A program made the translations under genes and the position numbers. This document shows positions 1 to 7,294 of a stretch of DNA of 64,000 nt, in pieces. This DNA is from a virus: positions 1 through 64,000 of IMG/VR virus record IMGVR_UViG_3300043411_000704. One strand, written 5' to 3'. Under the pieces are notes generated by a model, which saw only the letters and a program-made list of their open reading frames with translations, was not told the origin of the DNA and ran no database searches. Every line of letters starts with the position of its first letter. Position 1 is the stretch's first letter.

Positions 1-162
1 AGCACCAACAACCACTATAGCACCAACAACCACTATAGCACCAACAACCACTATAGCACCAACAACCACTATAGCACCAACAACCACTATAGCACCAACA
101 ACCACTATAGCACCAACAACCACTATAGCACCAACAACCACTATAGCACCAACAACCACTAT
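1..162 (+). repeat. 18-bp tandem repeat, nine perfect copies
   Basis: The unit agcaccaacaaccactat is repeated nine times without a mismatch and runs off the left edge. Read in the second frame it encodes the hexapeptide APTTTI, and the array ends just before the stop at 170-172. The 18-bp period keeps the frame, so copy-number change would alter protein length only. There are no spacers, so it is not a CRISPR array. Confidence 0.97.
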
Positions 163-172
163 ACCACCATAA
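2..172 (+). CDS. 3' end of a Pro/Thr-repeat protein (partial)
   Basis: An open frame enters from the left edge and encodes nine APTTTI repeats followed by PP and a TAA stop. Its stop overlaps the next gene's start as TAATG, so the two are probably co-translated. Pro/Thr-rich repeats form extended linkers and are typical substrates for O-linked glycosylation. The protein's main domain lies outside the window, so whether it is a fibre, adhesin or other surface protein cannot be told. Only the frame and coupling support it as coding. Confidence 0.6.
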   Translation, partial: APTTTIAPTTTIAPTTTIAPTTTIAPTTTIAPTTTIAPTTTIAPTTTIAPTTTIPP

Positions 173-996
173 TGAATTTGAGCATAGGAACATCAGTTTT
201 CGATGATTATAATGGAATATATTTCACCATCCAATCATTGAGAATGCATCATAACTTAACAGATGCCGAATTTATTGTGATCGACAATAATCCTGATAGT
301 AAACAGGGCACGGAAACTAAAAAGTTTGTAGAAAATGACGTAAAGGGCAAGTATATACCGTATTCGGATAAACAATCAACCTTTACAAAGTATGAGGCTC
401 TTAAATATGCATCCAGAAATTATTATCTGGGGTTAGACTGTCATGTGATGTTGATGCCCAATGCAATCAATGAATTAATGCATTATTTTGTGACCAATCC
501 TGAATGTAAAAATCTTGTTCAGGGACCCCTCATATACGATGATATAAAAAGTATATCTACACACTTCAAACCTGAATGGTCTGGTGGAATGTATGGAACA
601 TGGCAGACCGATGAACGATATAAACAAGATGACCCCTTTAGTATTCCGATGAATGGTATGGGTTTATTTGCATGTGAAACAAGATATTTTCCTCAAATAA
701 ACCAAAATTTCAAGGGCTTTGGTGGAGAAGAATGGTATTTTCACGAAAAAATCAGACGAAATGGCGGGCATTGTATTTGCCTTCCCCAACTACAATGGCT
801 TCACCGCTTTAACCGACCGGATGGTATTCCATATATAAACACATGGGAAGATCGTTTACGAAACTATTATATTGCATGGTGGGAGTTATATCCAGATGTG
901 AATCATCCTATGATATTAAGTATAGAAGAGCATTTCAAACAATACCTATCAATGGATAAGATAAATGAAATTTTTGAGGAAGTTATAAACTTATGA
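172..996 (+). CDS. GT-A glycosyltransferase, family 2 / polypeptide GalNAc-transferase-like
   Basis: A 274-aa soluble protein with a GT-A nucleotide-sugar fold. The N-terminal strand and VIDNN at about 36-40 suit sugar-nucleotide binding, DCH at 89-91 sits where the metal-binding DXD occurs, and GFGGEE at 182-187 followed by WLHRF (209-213) resembles the acceptor-side region of polypeptide GalNAc transferases. Its start overlaps the stop of the Thr-repeat gene (TAATG), and its end overlaps the next gene by 4 bp. Family is fairly sure; donor and acceptor are not. The upstream Thr-rich protein is an obvious candidate acceptor, by inference only. Confidence 0.75.
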   Translation: MNLSIGTSVFDDYNGIYFTIQSLRMHHNLTDAEFIVIDNNPDSKQGTETKKFVENDVKGKYIPYSDKQSTFTKYEALKYASRNYYLGLDCHVMLMPNAINELMHYFVTNPECKNLVQGPLIYDDIKSISTHFKPEWSGGMYGTWQTDERYKQDDPFSIPMNGMGLFACETRYFPQINQNFKGFGGEEWYFHEKIRRNGGHCICLPQLQWLHRFNRPDGIPYINTWEDRLRNYYIAWWELYPDVNHPMILSIEEHFKQYLSMDKINEIFEEVINL

Positions 997-1658
997 AAGT
1001 TCTTTATGTCGGAAGTGGAAAATCTGCATTAGAAGCATCAAATTCCAACTTTGATGATCATTTTATAGTATGTGTCAACAATGCATGGAAAATATTTCAG
1101 GGGAAAAGAAAAATAGATGTATGGCTGCATACGGGTGATTTTCCTAGAGAAAATTATGCATCACCAAATGAATTTAATTTAGAAATCTCATATAAAGATT
1201 ATCAAAAAACTTCCAAAGAAGCGGCTGACATTTTACAATGGAAAACTAAAAGTCCTGAACGTTATGCCGGATACACTGCATTCTTCCAAGGATTATATTG
1301 GATATTCTTTGCATTAAAACCTGAAAAAATTGGTCTATTGGGGTTTGACCATGATTATAATCCAGCAAAATCTGAAAAATGGATTTTATCAGGAAAACCT
1401 AATATACAAAATCAATTCAACAATAAATCCGAAAAAACTATAGCTGAATGGTCTGCTAATTTTTTCAAAGATTATGAACCAGATTTTTTTTATGGACACG
1501 GAACACCAGACCCTCTCAGGTTGGGTGATGATCATTTACTCGAAAAAATGAATTTGGCAATAATTTCCGCAAAAAAACTACAAATATCATTGGTAAATTA
1601 CTCAAACATATACTCTACACTAAATCCTATACAAAAAGATTCACTTATCTGGAGTTAA
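993..1658 (+). CDS. putative GT42/DUF115-like sialyltransferase-fold protein
   Basis: A 221-aa protein beginning with a beta strand and GSGKSA loop, then VCVNNAW, a GLYWIFFALKPEKIGLLGFDHDYN-type segment near the middle and YGHG near residue 168. This order resembles CST-type sialyltransferases and the related DUF115 proteins (nucleotide loop, conserved Asn, hydrophobic helix then GxD, late His). It overlaps the preceding glycosyltransferase by 4 bp (ATGA) and its 3' end overlaps the convergent gene by 18 bp. Family assignment is tentative; an unrelated Rossmann-like transferase is possible. Confidence 0.45.
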   Translation: MKVLYVGSGKSALEASNSNFDDHFIVCVNNAWKIFQGKRKIDVWLHTGDFPRENYASPNEFNLEISYKDYQKTSKEAADILQWKTKSPERYAGYTAFFQGLYWIFFALKPEKIGLLGFDHDYNPAKSEKWILSGKPNIQNQFNNKSEKTIAEWSANFFKDYEPDFFYGHGTPDPLRLGDDHLLEKMNLAIISAKKLQISLVNYSNIYSTLNPIQKDSLIWS

Positions 1659-2147
1659 TGGATCTACAGTATTGTTTTCTGTTGAACCAAAAAAGGCTTC
1701 TTGTTTAGAATTGAATTTAAAATACCACATTTTGATAGGCCCATTGACTGCCATTCGACTAGAAACTTCCACTAAACCATTACTGAGTATTCGCCACGAT
1801 AGCGGTATTTTAGCCCTGGTTCCCGTTCCATCCTTCTCAAAGTGATATTCTACTTTTGCAATACTATACCATGATTTATTAACAAATAAACGTTCCAATT
1901 CTTTATTAGTCGTAAATTCAACTTCACTAACAACTATTAATCCCAGTTCATCTCTAATAGCCATTTGTAGCTGTTGATCAGCTTTCACCATCGGATCGTT
2001 CAACAACTTTTCCAATTCAACCTTGTATGTATCTTCAATACGTTTGATCGCAGCTTCTTTTTTTGCCTTCAAGTCATCTAATTTAGAAGGAAGTTGTGCA
2101 ACTATTGTAGAGGTGATTGACAGAAGAATAATAATTAGTGTTTTCAT
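1641..2147 (-). CDS. secreted protein with signal peptide, unknown function
   Basis: Starts MKTLIIILLSITSTIVAQ, a typical Sec signal peptide (positive n-region, hydrophobic core, A-x-A-type end). A charged coiled-coil-like helix (LDDLKAKKEAAIKRIEDTY) follows, then a beta-rich C-terminal half with aromatic residues. A longer start exists at 2156, but the consensus promoter at 2155-2183 overlaps that ATG, which favours 2147. It is the only gene on this strand between the flanking + genes, so it looks like a separately transcribed moron-type cargo gene. Possibly exported by the infected host cell; function unknown. Confidence 0.7.
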   Translation of the reverse strand: MKTLIIILLSITSTIVAQLPSKLDDLKAKKEAAIKRIEDTYKVELEKLLNDPMVKADQQLQMAIRDELGLIVVSEVEFTTNKELERLFVNKSWYSIAKVEYHFEKDGTGTRAKIPLSWRILSNGLVEVSSRMAVNGPIKMWYFKFNSKQEAFFGSTENNTVDPLTPDK

Positions 2148-2154
2148 ATACAAC

Positions 2155-2183
2155 ATATTACACTACTTATTTTAAGTTGTCAA
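2155..2183 (-). promoter_or_regulatory. sigma70-type promoter for the secreted-protein gene
   Basis: On the minus strand TTGACA (2183-2178), 17-bp spacer, TAATAT (2160-2155). The ATG at 2147 lies 7 nt past the -10 box, so the message would be essentially leaderless. Confidence 0.75.
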
Positions 2184-2206
2184 CCAAATTTTTGTAAATA
2201 GTTTTT

Positions 2207-2509
2207 ATGTTCCAATCAATCAAAACCGCATGGACAATTATTTCAAAAAAAGATAATATTCGTAATGTATTAGAAGCAATTTACAACGTGATAATCAAGG
2301 CACAGGTCGTTATTGATATTATTCCGGTTACTGCATCACCTTATGTGGTGATCATTAAAACTGCAATCGAGACTATTAAAAAAGTTATAGAAAAATATGG
2401 TCCTATTGTGGGATTTGAAACTGTTGTATATGCACAATCAGATGAAGATCCGTCTATTGCACTGATCAATGCGATTGAAGAACTAAAAGCCGCAGTTGAA
2501 TCAAAATAA
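2207..2509 (+). CDS. hypothetical protein, 100 aa, helical
   Basis: Not recognised. The protein is mostly amphipathic helix with a Val/Ile-rich centre (around residues 30-60) and an acidic C-terminus. A TAAATA box (2195-2200) stands 6 nt before the ATG, the late-promoter arrangement seen elsewhere in the window. It is followed after 2 nt by a small membrane protein, so the pair may act together, for instance in lysis or virion structure; that is only inferred from position. Confidence 0.6.
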   Translation: MFQSIKTAWTIISKKDNIRNVLEAIYNVIIKAQVVIDIIPVTASPYVVIIKTAIETIKKVIEKYGPIVGFETVVYAQSDEDPSIALINAIEELKAAVESK

Positions 2510-2511
2510 TT

Positions 2512-2751
2512 ATGGACTCGCTTTTCAAATACATAAAAGAGGTTTTAGCACTAATAGGATTTATTTCGTTGGTGGTTCTGACGTTCACTAAGATAGTTCC
2601 ACCCGAAGCATTTCTAACTCTTGTTGGTATGATTATCCAATACTATTTCCATAGTTCAGAAGTCAAAAATCTTCAACATCGCATTGATGATAAAGACGGT
2701 CAAATACAAGCACTGTCAGTTGGAAAACCAGTGCCGGTCAAACTTGATTAA
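2512..2751 (+). CDS. small membrane protein, holin-like
   Basis: 79 aa with two hydrophobic segments (about 10-28 and 33-46) separated by a short KIVPPE turn, then a charged C-terminal tail with coiled-coil character. Size and two-helix topology suit a holin or another small phage membrane protein, but there is no specific motif. Its stop shares the ATG of the following gp4 gene (TAATGG). A neighbouring endolysin, which would strengthen a holin call, is not visible; the nearest lysin candidate is at 63484. Confidence 0.5.
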   Translation: MDSLFKYIKEVLALIGFISLVVLTFTKIVPPEAFLTLVGMIIQYYFHSSEVKNLQHRIDDKDGQIQALSVGKPVPVKLD

Positions 2752-3218
2752 TGGCTAAAAAAACTGTTAGAGAATATAAACAAGGTATATTCAAGCCCAT
2801 ACACCGAGAAAAGTGTTTGAATAAAGAGTGTCCCGTTTATAGATCAGGTTTAGAATTATCTGTTATGCTGGTTCTGGACAAATCTTCGGTCGTAAAAAAA
2901 TGGGGAAGTGAGGTGACGGTGATTCCATATTTTAAAGAAGTTGAGAACCGATCAGCCCGTTATTATATGGATTTCACTATTGTTATTGATCTCAATGGAA
3001 AAACCGAAACATGGTTAGTTGAGGTTAAACCTGAACGGCAAACAGTAGAACCCACCAAACACGGAAATAAAAAATCTTCCACTATTTTATATGAAAATAT
3101 GATGTATATCACAAATAAAAATAAGTGGGAAGCCGCTGAAGGGTATGCAAAAAAACATAATTATAAATTTGTGTTGATGACAGAAAAAAATATAGATACT
3201 TTACTCAGGTCCTTATAA
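2751..3218 (+). CDS. 4: head completion nuclease, T4 gp4-like (TnsA-type endonuclease fold)
   Basis: 155 aa, the same size as T4 gp4 (gp50/gp65-class head completion protein). The TnsA-like restriction-endonuclease core is visible: YRSGLE with E35, YYMDF with D74, and EVK at 91-93, giving the E-D-ExK metal site. The N-terminal YKQGIFKP and late KWEAAEGYAKKHNYKF segments also match the family. In T4 this protein acts late in head assembly at the packaged DNA end. This is the only clear virion-assembly gene in the window. Two Cys pairs near residues 22-27 (CLNKEC) are an extra feature. Confidence 0.8.
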   Translation: MAKKTVREYKQGIFKPIHREKCLNKECPVYRSGLELSVMLVLDKSSVVKKWGSEVTVIPYFKEVENRSARYYMDFTIVIDLNGKTETWLVEVKPERQTVEPTKHGNKKSSTILYENMMYITNKNKWEAAEGYAKKHNYKFVLMTEKNIDTLLRSL

Positions 3219-3221
3219 ATA
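3214..3221 (+). promoter_or_regulatory. T4-type late promoter box TATAAATA
   Basis: An exact TATAAATA octamer 8 nt upstream of the phoH-like ATG, with no -35 hexamer at the proper distance. This is the recognition sequence of gp55-type late sigma factors. A near-copy of the whole context, box plus TTTCGA plus ATG, recurs at 41887-41904. Confidence 0.75.
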
Positions 3222-3229
3222 CATTTCGA

Positions 3230-3994
3230 ATGGCGAAAAAACATTCTCAAAAAGCCGGTTCTAGACGACATAAAAACTCTTTAGAAGAATTAGAAGATGA
3301 GATAACTAACATAATACCAAAACCAACTATACGTTTAAATACTCCTTTCAAATGGACTACCAAACAAAAAGATGTGATAAACACTGTATTGGATGATAAA
3401 ACTAATTGTGTTTTTATTAACGGAGAGGCTGGAACTGGTAAAACCCATTTATCCTTGTATTCTGCATTAAAATTACTTCAAGAAGAAAAGATAGAAAATA
3501 TCATTTATGTCAGAAGTATAGTCGAGTCTACTTCTACACCACAAGGTTTTTTACCGGGCACGGCAAAAGAAAAGGAAGCACCTTATATGGAAATTATGGT
3601 GGACACTATTGGCCAGATATTGGACCCACAAGTAGCCAAACAATTACTGGATTCAAAAGTGATCAAAGGTATTTCCAATTCCTTTATTCGTGGAGTCACT
3701 ATGCGTAAAAGTATGGTGATCGTAGATGAAAGCCAGAACTATGATATGCACGGGCTCAAATCACTAATAAGTCGTATAGGAGAAGGTTCTAAAATAGTGT
3801 TTCTATTCGATCCCGGACAGTCTGATCTTCGAAACAAACATCATAGAAATGATATAACTAGATTCTCAGAAGTATTCAAAACACAGGATTCAACAGAATT
3901 CGGTATATTCTATAAAGAATTTACGGTCGATGATATTATGAGAAGTCCATTCTGTAAATTTGTGATGACTAAATTAAAAGCCGCAGGAATTTAA
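3230..3994 (+). CDS. phoH: PhoH-like ATPase
   Basis: 254 aa. Walker A GEAGTGKT at 65-72, Walker B VIVDES at 163-168 followed by QN, and YVRS/FLPGT between them are the PhoH family signatures. The first 35 residues are Lys/Arg-rich and probably flexible. PhoH ATPases are frequent in marine phages; a role in phosphate stress or in RNA handling has been proposed, but the phage function is not settled. It is preceded by a TATAAATA late box and followed by a perfect palindromic terminator. Confidence 0.9.
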   Translation: MAKKHSQKAGSRRHKNSLEELEDEITNIIPKPTIRLNTPFKWTTKQKDVINTVLDDKTNCVFINGEAGTGKTHLSLYSALKLLQEEKIENIIYVRSIVESTSTPQGFLPGTAKEKEAPYMEIMVDTIGQILDPQVAKQLLDSKVIKGISNSFIRGVTMRKSMVIVDESQNYDMHGLKSLISRIGEGSKIVFLFDPGQSDLRNKHHRNDITRFSEVFKTQDSTEFGIFYKEFTVDDIMRSPFCKFVMTKLKAAGI

Positions 3995-4000
3995 TTAAAG

Positions 4001-4036
4001 AAAAACCGGTAGTAGATGCATCTACTACCGGTTTTT
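4001..4036. terminator. bidirectional intrinsic terminator, perfect 36-nt palindrome
   Basis: The arms aaaaaccggtagtagatg and its exact complement pair over 18 bp, with A-runs on one side and T-runs on the other, so the hairpin ends in a U tract on both strands. It lies between the convergent phoH gene and the minus-strand block, as expected for a two-way terminator. Confidence 0.93.
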
Positions 4037-4067
4037 ACCATGAACCACACTAACCAAGAGTTGACGA

Positions 4068-4262
4068 TCAACTCAAATTCTTTTTACGTTTCTTAAATTC
4101 TTTAATAGCTTTGCCCATCATGAAAAACTCTTCATCTGTAAGTCTCACCTTGCCACCAAAATCATCAGTGATTTCATATCCTTCATTTTTTGGGTGAATT
4201 GTAGGACAGTTTGAATTTTTACGGCAGTTGCATAGAACAATAGTATCTTGATCAAATCTCAT
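4068..4262 (-). CDS. hypothetical protein, 64 aa, Cys-containing N-terminus
   Basis: Not recognised. The N-terminal half has LCNCRKNSNCP, three closely spaced cysteines plus a later His that could bind metal; the C-terminus is Lys-rich (KEFKKRKKN). It is the last gene of the minus-strand block before the terminator. A TAAATA sequence lies 10 nt before its ATG and includes the stop codon of the macro-domain gene. Confidence 0.6.
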   Translation of the reverse strand: MRFDQDTIVLCNCRKNSNCPTIHPKNEGYEITDDFGGKVRLTDEEFFMMGKAIKEFKKRKKNLS

Positions 4263-4271
4263 AAGTAAAAA

Positions 4272-4760
4272 CTATTTATTTGGTAAATCGTAGATTACAA
4301 CATTGATGTTATGTGCAGATAATTGTTTTTCTATCACTTCTTCAATAGGCTCCCATGATGGAAATCCACCAAGCCCAATCCCTATTCTAGGCATGTTTAC
4401 CGTTGCCGAATAGTTTTTTGCATATCCACACACTTCTTTTAAACATTCTTCAAAACTTTTGATATCAAATGCTGGTTTGTTCGGTTTTGAATATCCATTT
4501 TGGGCAATCATGTTAACCACTACTGTTTGTGAATCACACCAGACAAACTGGCACTTACCTAATGGTAATTCGGTTCCATTTTTCTGACATAATCTCGCCC
4601 AATCTCTATAATTTACTTCTGGTTTATTCCATTTTTTAGAAATCGCGACTACAAAACCTCTTCCCCAACCACCTTTATTATTACACACATGGCATACCAA
4701 ATTGATACCTGAATCAGTTGGGTTTGTTGCATCGCCAGTTCTATAAACGATGGGGATCAT
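4272..4760 (-). CDS. macro-domain protein (ADP-ribose binding/hydrolysing)
   Basis: 162 aa, a single macro domain. GDATNP at 9-14, NNKGGWGRGFVVAISKKW (27-44) and IGIGLGGFPSWE (126-137) are the adenine, ribose and diphosphate-binding loops of the Poa1p/ALC1-like branch. Such proteins bind ADP-ribose or remove it or its 1''-phosphate. In a phage also carrying a PseT-type enzyme, it could process ADP-ribose 1''-phosphate from tRNA repair or reverse ADP-ribosylation-based defence; both are inference. The gene overlaps the upstream one by 20 bp. Confidence 0.85.
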   Translation of the reverse strand: MIPIVYRTGDATNPTDSGINLVCHVCNNKGGWGRGFVVAISKKWNKPEVNYRDWARLCQKNGTELPLGKCQFVWCDSQTVVVNMIAQNGYSKPNKPAFDIKSFEECLKEVCGYAKNYSATVNMPRIGIGLGGFPSWEPIEEVIEKQLSAHNINVVIYDLPNK

Positions 4761-5115
4761 TATTTTTTAGATTGTTAAGGTCTTCCATATTTTCGATTAA
4801 AATACCATTAACTCTGTGCCGATTATTGTGAGCAGGTAATTTCTCTCTAAGATAGAACGGTTCAATTTTATGTATATCAGTAAAATGATTATCAAAGCGA
4901 AATCCATCTATCACATAGTATCCTTCTTCCACATCTAGTTCAATATTAGGAAATAATGTTTTCCATTTTCGTAAAAATTTACGGAGATATGGAAGTCGTT
5001 CATTTCGCAATATTTCCTTGTCCCTGGTTATAGAAGCAAGTCCTTCTGGTGACTTATAAAAATCTTCTATTTCTTTTAAGACAGCTTTTGATTCCTCTGA
5101 TCCATTGTCATACAT
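4741..5115 (-). CDS. hypothetical protein, 124 aa
   Basis: Not recognised. It starts MYDNGSEESKAVLKEIEDFY, a charged helix, and contains RKFLRKWKTLFPNIELDVEEGYYVIDGFRF, a pattern shared loosely with the neighbouring 144-aa protein (FNKFKNIFESLELDEENACYKLCGYEW), suggesting the two are distant paralogues. It sits between that gene and the macro-domain gene, overlapping the latter by 20 bp. Confidence 0.6.
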   Translation of the reverse strand: MYDNGSEESKAVLKEIEDFYKSPEGLASITRDKEILRNERLPYLRKFLRKWKTLFPNIELDVEEGYYVIDGFRFDNHFTDIHKIEPFYLREKLPAHNNRHRVNGILIENMEDLNNLKNNDPHRL

Positions 5116-5118
5116 AAT

Positions 5119-5553
5119 TCATCGAGCAAGCAAGTTAACCAAATTTTTAATCTCAACATCAGTAAAACCATTTGGGACATCTACGGTAACAGTCCGTGTA
5201 GGAACCACTTTTGGCATGTTTTGATATTTTAACGATGCACCAAGAGTTTCCAGGTCCGAAGCCATAAGATGAGACCCTTTGACGTTATTGCAAATTATCC
5301 AGCTAGGCTCGTCGGATTTATCCCAGAAACTACAATATAATGACCATTCATACCCACACAATTTATAGCACGCATTTTCTTCATCTAGTTCAAGACTTTC
5401 AAAAATATTCTTAAATTTATTAAAATATTTTTTCAAGTCTGCTAATCTATGGAGCTTTGCTATTTCGCCGTCCAATTTTTCTTTTTCTTGTTTTCTCACC
5501 AAGTATGCCTCATGTGCATCTAGTGCCATCTGTTTTTGTTCTTCTTGTGTCAT
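5119..5553 (-). CDS. hypothetical protein, 144 aa
   Basis: Not recognised. The N-terminal third is a charged coiled-coil-like helix (residues 1-45); the middle resembles part of the downstream 124-aa protein. An AAGGA Shine-Dalgarno-like sequence lies about 9 nt before the ATG, one of the few clear ones in the window, and a TATAAT sequence overlaps that interval. Confidence 0.6.
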   Translation of the reverse strand: MTQEEQKQMALDAHEAYLVRKQEKEKLDGEIAKLHRLADLKKYFNKFKNIFESLELDEENACYKLCGYEWSLYCSFWDKSDEPSWIICNNVKGSHLMASDLETLGASLKYQNMPKVVPTRTVTVDVPNGFTDVEIKNLVNLLAR

Positions 5554-5564
5554 AATTATATCCT

Positions 5565-6287
5565 TTATTTTAATGTTTGTTCGAACTCTTTTAGTAACTG
5601 AAGTTTATCATATTCATCTTCTAATGATGCTAACACACTTTCTTCCTCAATCAGGTTTCCATCGGCCCCAATATAATTTGAAATCGTTGCTAATTTTTGC
5701 GCTACATCACCTTCCAGGGCAATTATTGCAGGTTGATCTGTTGGATCAAAGAAAATGGTGGTTCCGGTAGAACGATAACATTCAAAAATACTTTGAAAAA
5801 TATTATCAATCTCAATTCTAAATGTCGGATCAATATCACGATTTGGATTTGTCAAATCATCTAATGTAATTTGGTTATTAAGTGGCAACCAGAAAATAAT
5901 ATCATATTTCTTCATTGCATCCCTACACATTAAAATAGAATCATTTATATATTCGTCAGTAAATGTTGTATCATACTCGGTCTCAGATTTAGACATCTCA
6001 TCTAATTCTTTTTGATATAGATACATTGTATAAACAAGATTGTCTAGTATTGTTCGATCCTGGACCGAGAACTTATGGTTCGATTCATTATGTGCTTGCT
6101 CAAATAGTGCATCTCGAATTATTGTTTGTGATTCGACCGTTCCTTGCCGGTTGATCACCAAGCTCTTTTCTTTTATCAGTTCTCTATATGTTTTTTCTGG
6201 CGAAACATACATTGGCCATTTTTCTTTGACCGCATTTACTAAAATGGTTTTGCCGTTACATTGGGTGGAGCAGATTGCTATTCTCAT
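5565..6287 (-). CDS. P-loop nucleoside/nucleotide kinase-like ATPase
   Basis: 240 aa. It opens with a beta strand and the P-loop STQCNGKT (7-14), followed by a DRT motif (SVQDRTILDNLVY) and a hydrophobic strand (DIIFWLPL), the layout of AAA_28/NadR-like and thymidylate-kinase-like P-loop proteins. The glycine normally at the start of Walker A is replaced by Ser. The substrate is unknown. A strong promoter (6295-6323) places the ATG at the expected transcript start. Confidence 0.6.
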   Translation of the reverse strand: MRIAICSTQCNGKTILVNAVKEKWPMYVSPEKTYRELIKEKSLVINRQGTVESQTIIRDALFEQAHNESNHKFSVQDRTILDNLVYTMYLYQKELDEMSKSETEYDTTFTDEYINDSILMCRDAMKKYDIIFWLPLNNQITLDDLTNPNRDIDPTFRIEIDNIFQSIFECYRSTGTTIFFDPTDQPAIIALEGDVAQKLATISNYIGADGNLIEEESVLASLEDEYDKLQLLKEFEQTLK

Positions 6288-6294
6288 CTGGTAA

Positions 6295-6323
6295 ATGATA
6301 CGACAACTAATATGTTATGTCAA
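6295..6323 (-). promoter_or_regulatory. sigma70-type promoter for the P-loop kinase gene
   Basis: TTGACA (6323-6318), 17-bp spacer, TATCAT (6300-6295); 7 nt to the ATG at 6287. The -35 box lies inside the 3' end of the upstream gene. Confidence 0.75.
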
Positions 6324-6621
6324 CAAATTTCTTTAATTTTTCTGTAAGTGTCAGAAAGTCAGTATAATTATCGTCGTCAGAATTAACTTCTGCACCAAAG
6401 AAATCTACCGTTTCTTGTAAAAGAACACGCAATTTATCATTCTCGTCTAATAGAAATTGATAATCTTCTAAATTCTGTTCTTTATACATACACTGCATAA
6501 ACTTACACGAATCAGGTGAGCAACAACCTGAACATCCACATGAACCACATAGCGAACAATATTCAAAATTGTCTTGATTTTCCAAATCTTGTAAATGATA
6601 TTCAAATGCTTCAGCAATCAT
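6307..6621 (-). CDS. Cys-rich hypothetical protein, 104 aa
   Basis: Not recognised by family. Residues about 20-45 contain ten cysteines in a tight cluster (YCSLCGSCGCSGCCSPDSC, then MQC), which suggests metal binding, perhaps a metallothionein-like knuckle. The rest is acidic and helical. It lies in a run of small co-directional genes. Confidence 0.6.
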   Translation of the reverse strand: MIAEAFEYHLQDLENQDNFEYCSLCGSCGCSGCCSPDSCKFMQCMYKEQNLEDYQFLLDENDKLRVLLQETVDFFGAEVNSDDDNYTDFLTLTEKLKKFVDITY

Positions 6622-6625
6622 ACTA

Positions 6626-6955
6626 TTATCGTTTTTGTGGTTCTAGATATTCATCAGTATATACTATTTCAAATTCATCAAATGGACACCATTCACCGTC
6701 AATACGTTCTTCACCAGGAGAACAAAATGCATTCTCATTTGGATTATCTGTGCAAACACGAGTTCCTACAAATACTGCGCCCAAACAACCTGATGGATCA
6801 GTCAATTCATTTTCATATTCGCCGACAGTCATTCGTCGAACCCTATATTCATTATCTTCATAGAGTGCTTCTGTTCCTTCCTTGAACCATTGATCAGGTT
6901 TCGAAATAAATTTCACATATTTTAGTATATCAACCATATTATTTAAAATTTCCAA
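6626..6955 (-). CDS. hypothetical protein, 109 aa
   Basis: Not recognised. A probable soluble alpha/beta protein with three to four cysteines in its middle (SGCLGAVFVGTRVC, NAFC, EWCPFDEFE) and many acidic and aromatic residues. It is 4 nt upstream of the Cys-rich gene in the same direction and overlaps the preceding small gene by 17 bp. Confidence 0.55.
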   Translation of the reverse strand: MEILNNMVDILKYVKFISKPDQWFKEGTEALYEDNEYRVRRMTVGEYENELTDPSGCLGAVFVGTRVCTDNPNENAFCSPGEERIDGEWCPFDEFEIVYTDEYLEPQKR

Positions 6956-7073
6956 ATCCTACCATTCCCGATGGCCTATGTGGTGATTGTTGCGCATTGG
7001 TTAATAATGCATTTAACAACTTTGCTTGTTGAATTTGTATCCGTAATTGACGTATTTTATTTTTGGTGTTCAT
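6939..7073 (-). CDS. small hypothetical protein, 44 aa
   Basis: Starts MNTKNKIRQL and is basic and helical. I chose this start because ATGA overlaps the stop of the upstream gene, as is usual here; the longer frame (to 7130) would overlap that gene by 61 bp. Function unknown. Confidence 0.45.
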   Translation of the reverse strand: MNTKNKIRQLRIQIQQAKLLNALLTNAQQSPHRPSGMVGFGNFK

Positions 7074-7294
7074 TTCTTGGGCTCTTCTTTTGGTTTTGTA
7101 TAAATTCCGTCTAGTGCATTTTGCATCCATTTCAGATTGTCTTCTGAATATGGACTGACTATAAAATCGCTTTTTTTATCCTTTAATGTCAGTGACATCT
7201 TATGTTTCTTATACATTCGAATAATGTCTGTAAGAAATAAATCAATTTTCCTGTTTGATTTCTTGATTACCGGATTTAAGGTTTTTCTGAGCAT
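7070..7294 (-). CDS. small hypothetical protein, 74 aa
   Basis: Starts MLRKTLNPVIKKSNRK, basic N-terminus, unknown function. The start at 7294 is preceded by GGGAGG, a good Shine-Dalgarno sequence at proper distance, and is preferred over the ATG at 7312. The first residues overlap the end of the 58-aa gene upstream, a different frame. Confidence 0.5.
   Translation of the reverse strand: MLRKTLNPVIKKSNRKIDLFLTDIIRMYKKHKMSLTLKDKKSDFIVSPYSEDNLKWMQNALDGIYTKPKEEPKK

Noticed and set aside
1-162. Possible CRISPR or iteron array in the 18-bp repeats
   Set aside because: The copies are contiguous with no spacers and read in frame as APTTTI up to a stop codon, so protein-coding repeats are the better reading.
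6516-6863. Plus-strand frames of 84-156 codons opposite the small minus-strand genes (also 7137-7607, 7589-7870, 11214-11555)
   Set aside because: They are antisense to tightly coupled minus-strand genes, show no family motif, and have biased low-complexity composition expected of a shadow frame.
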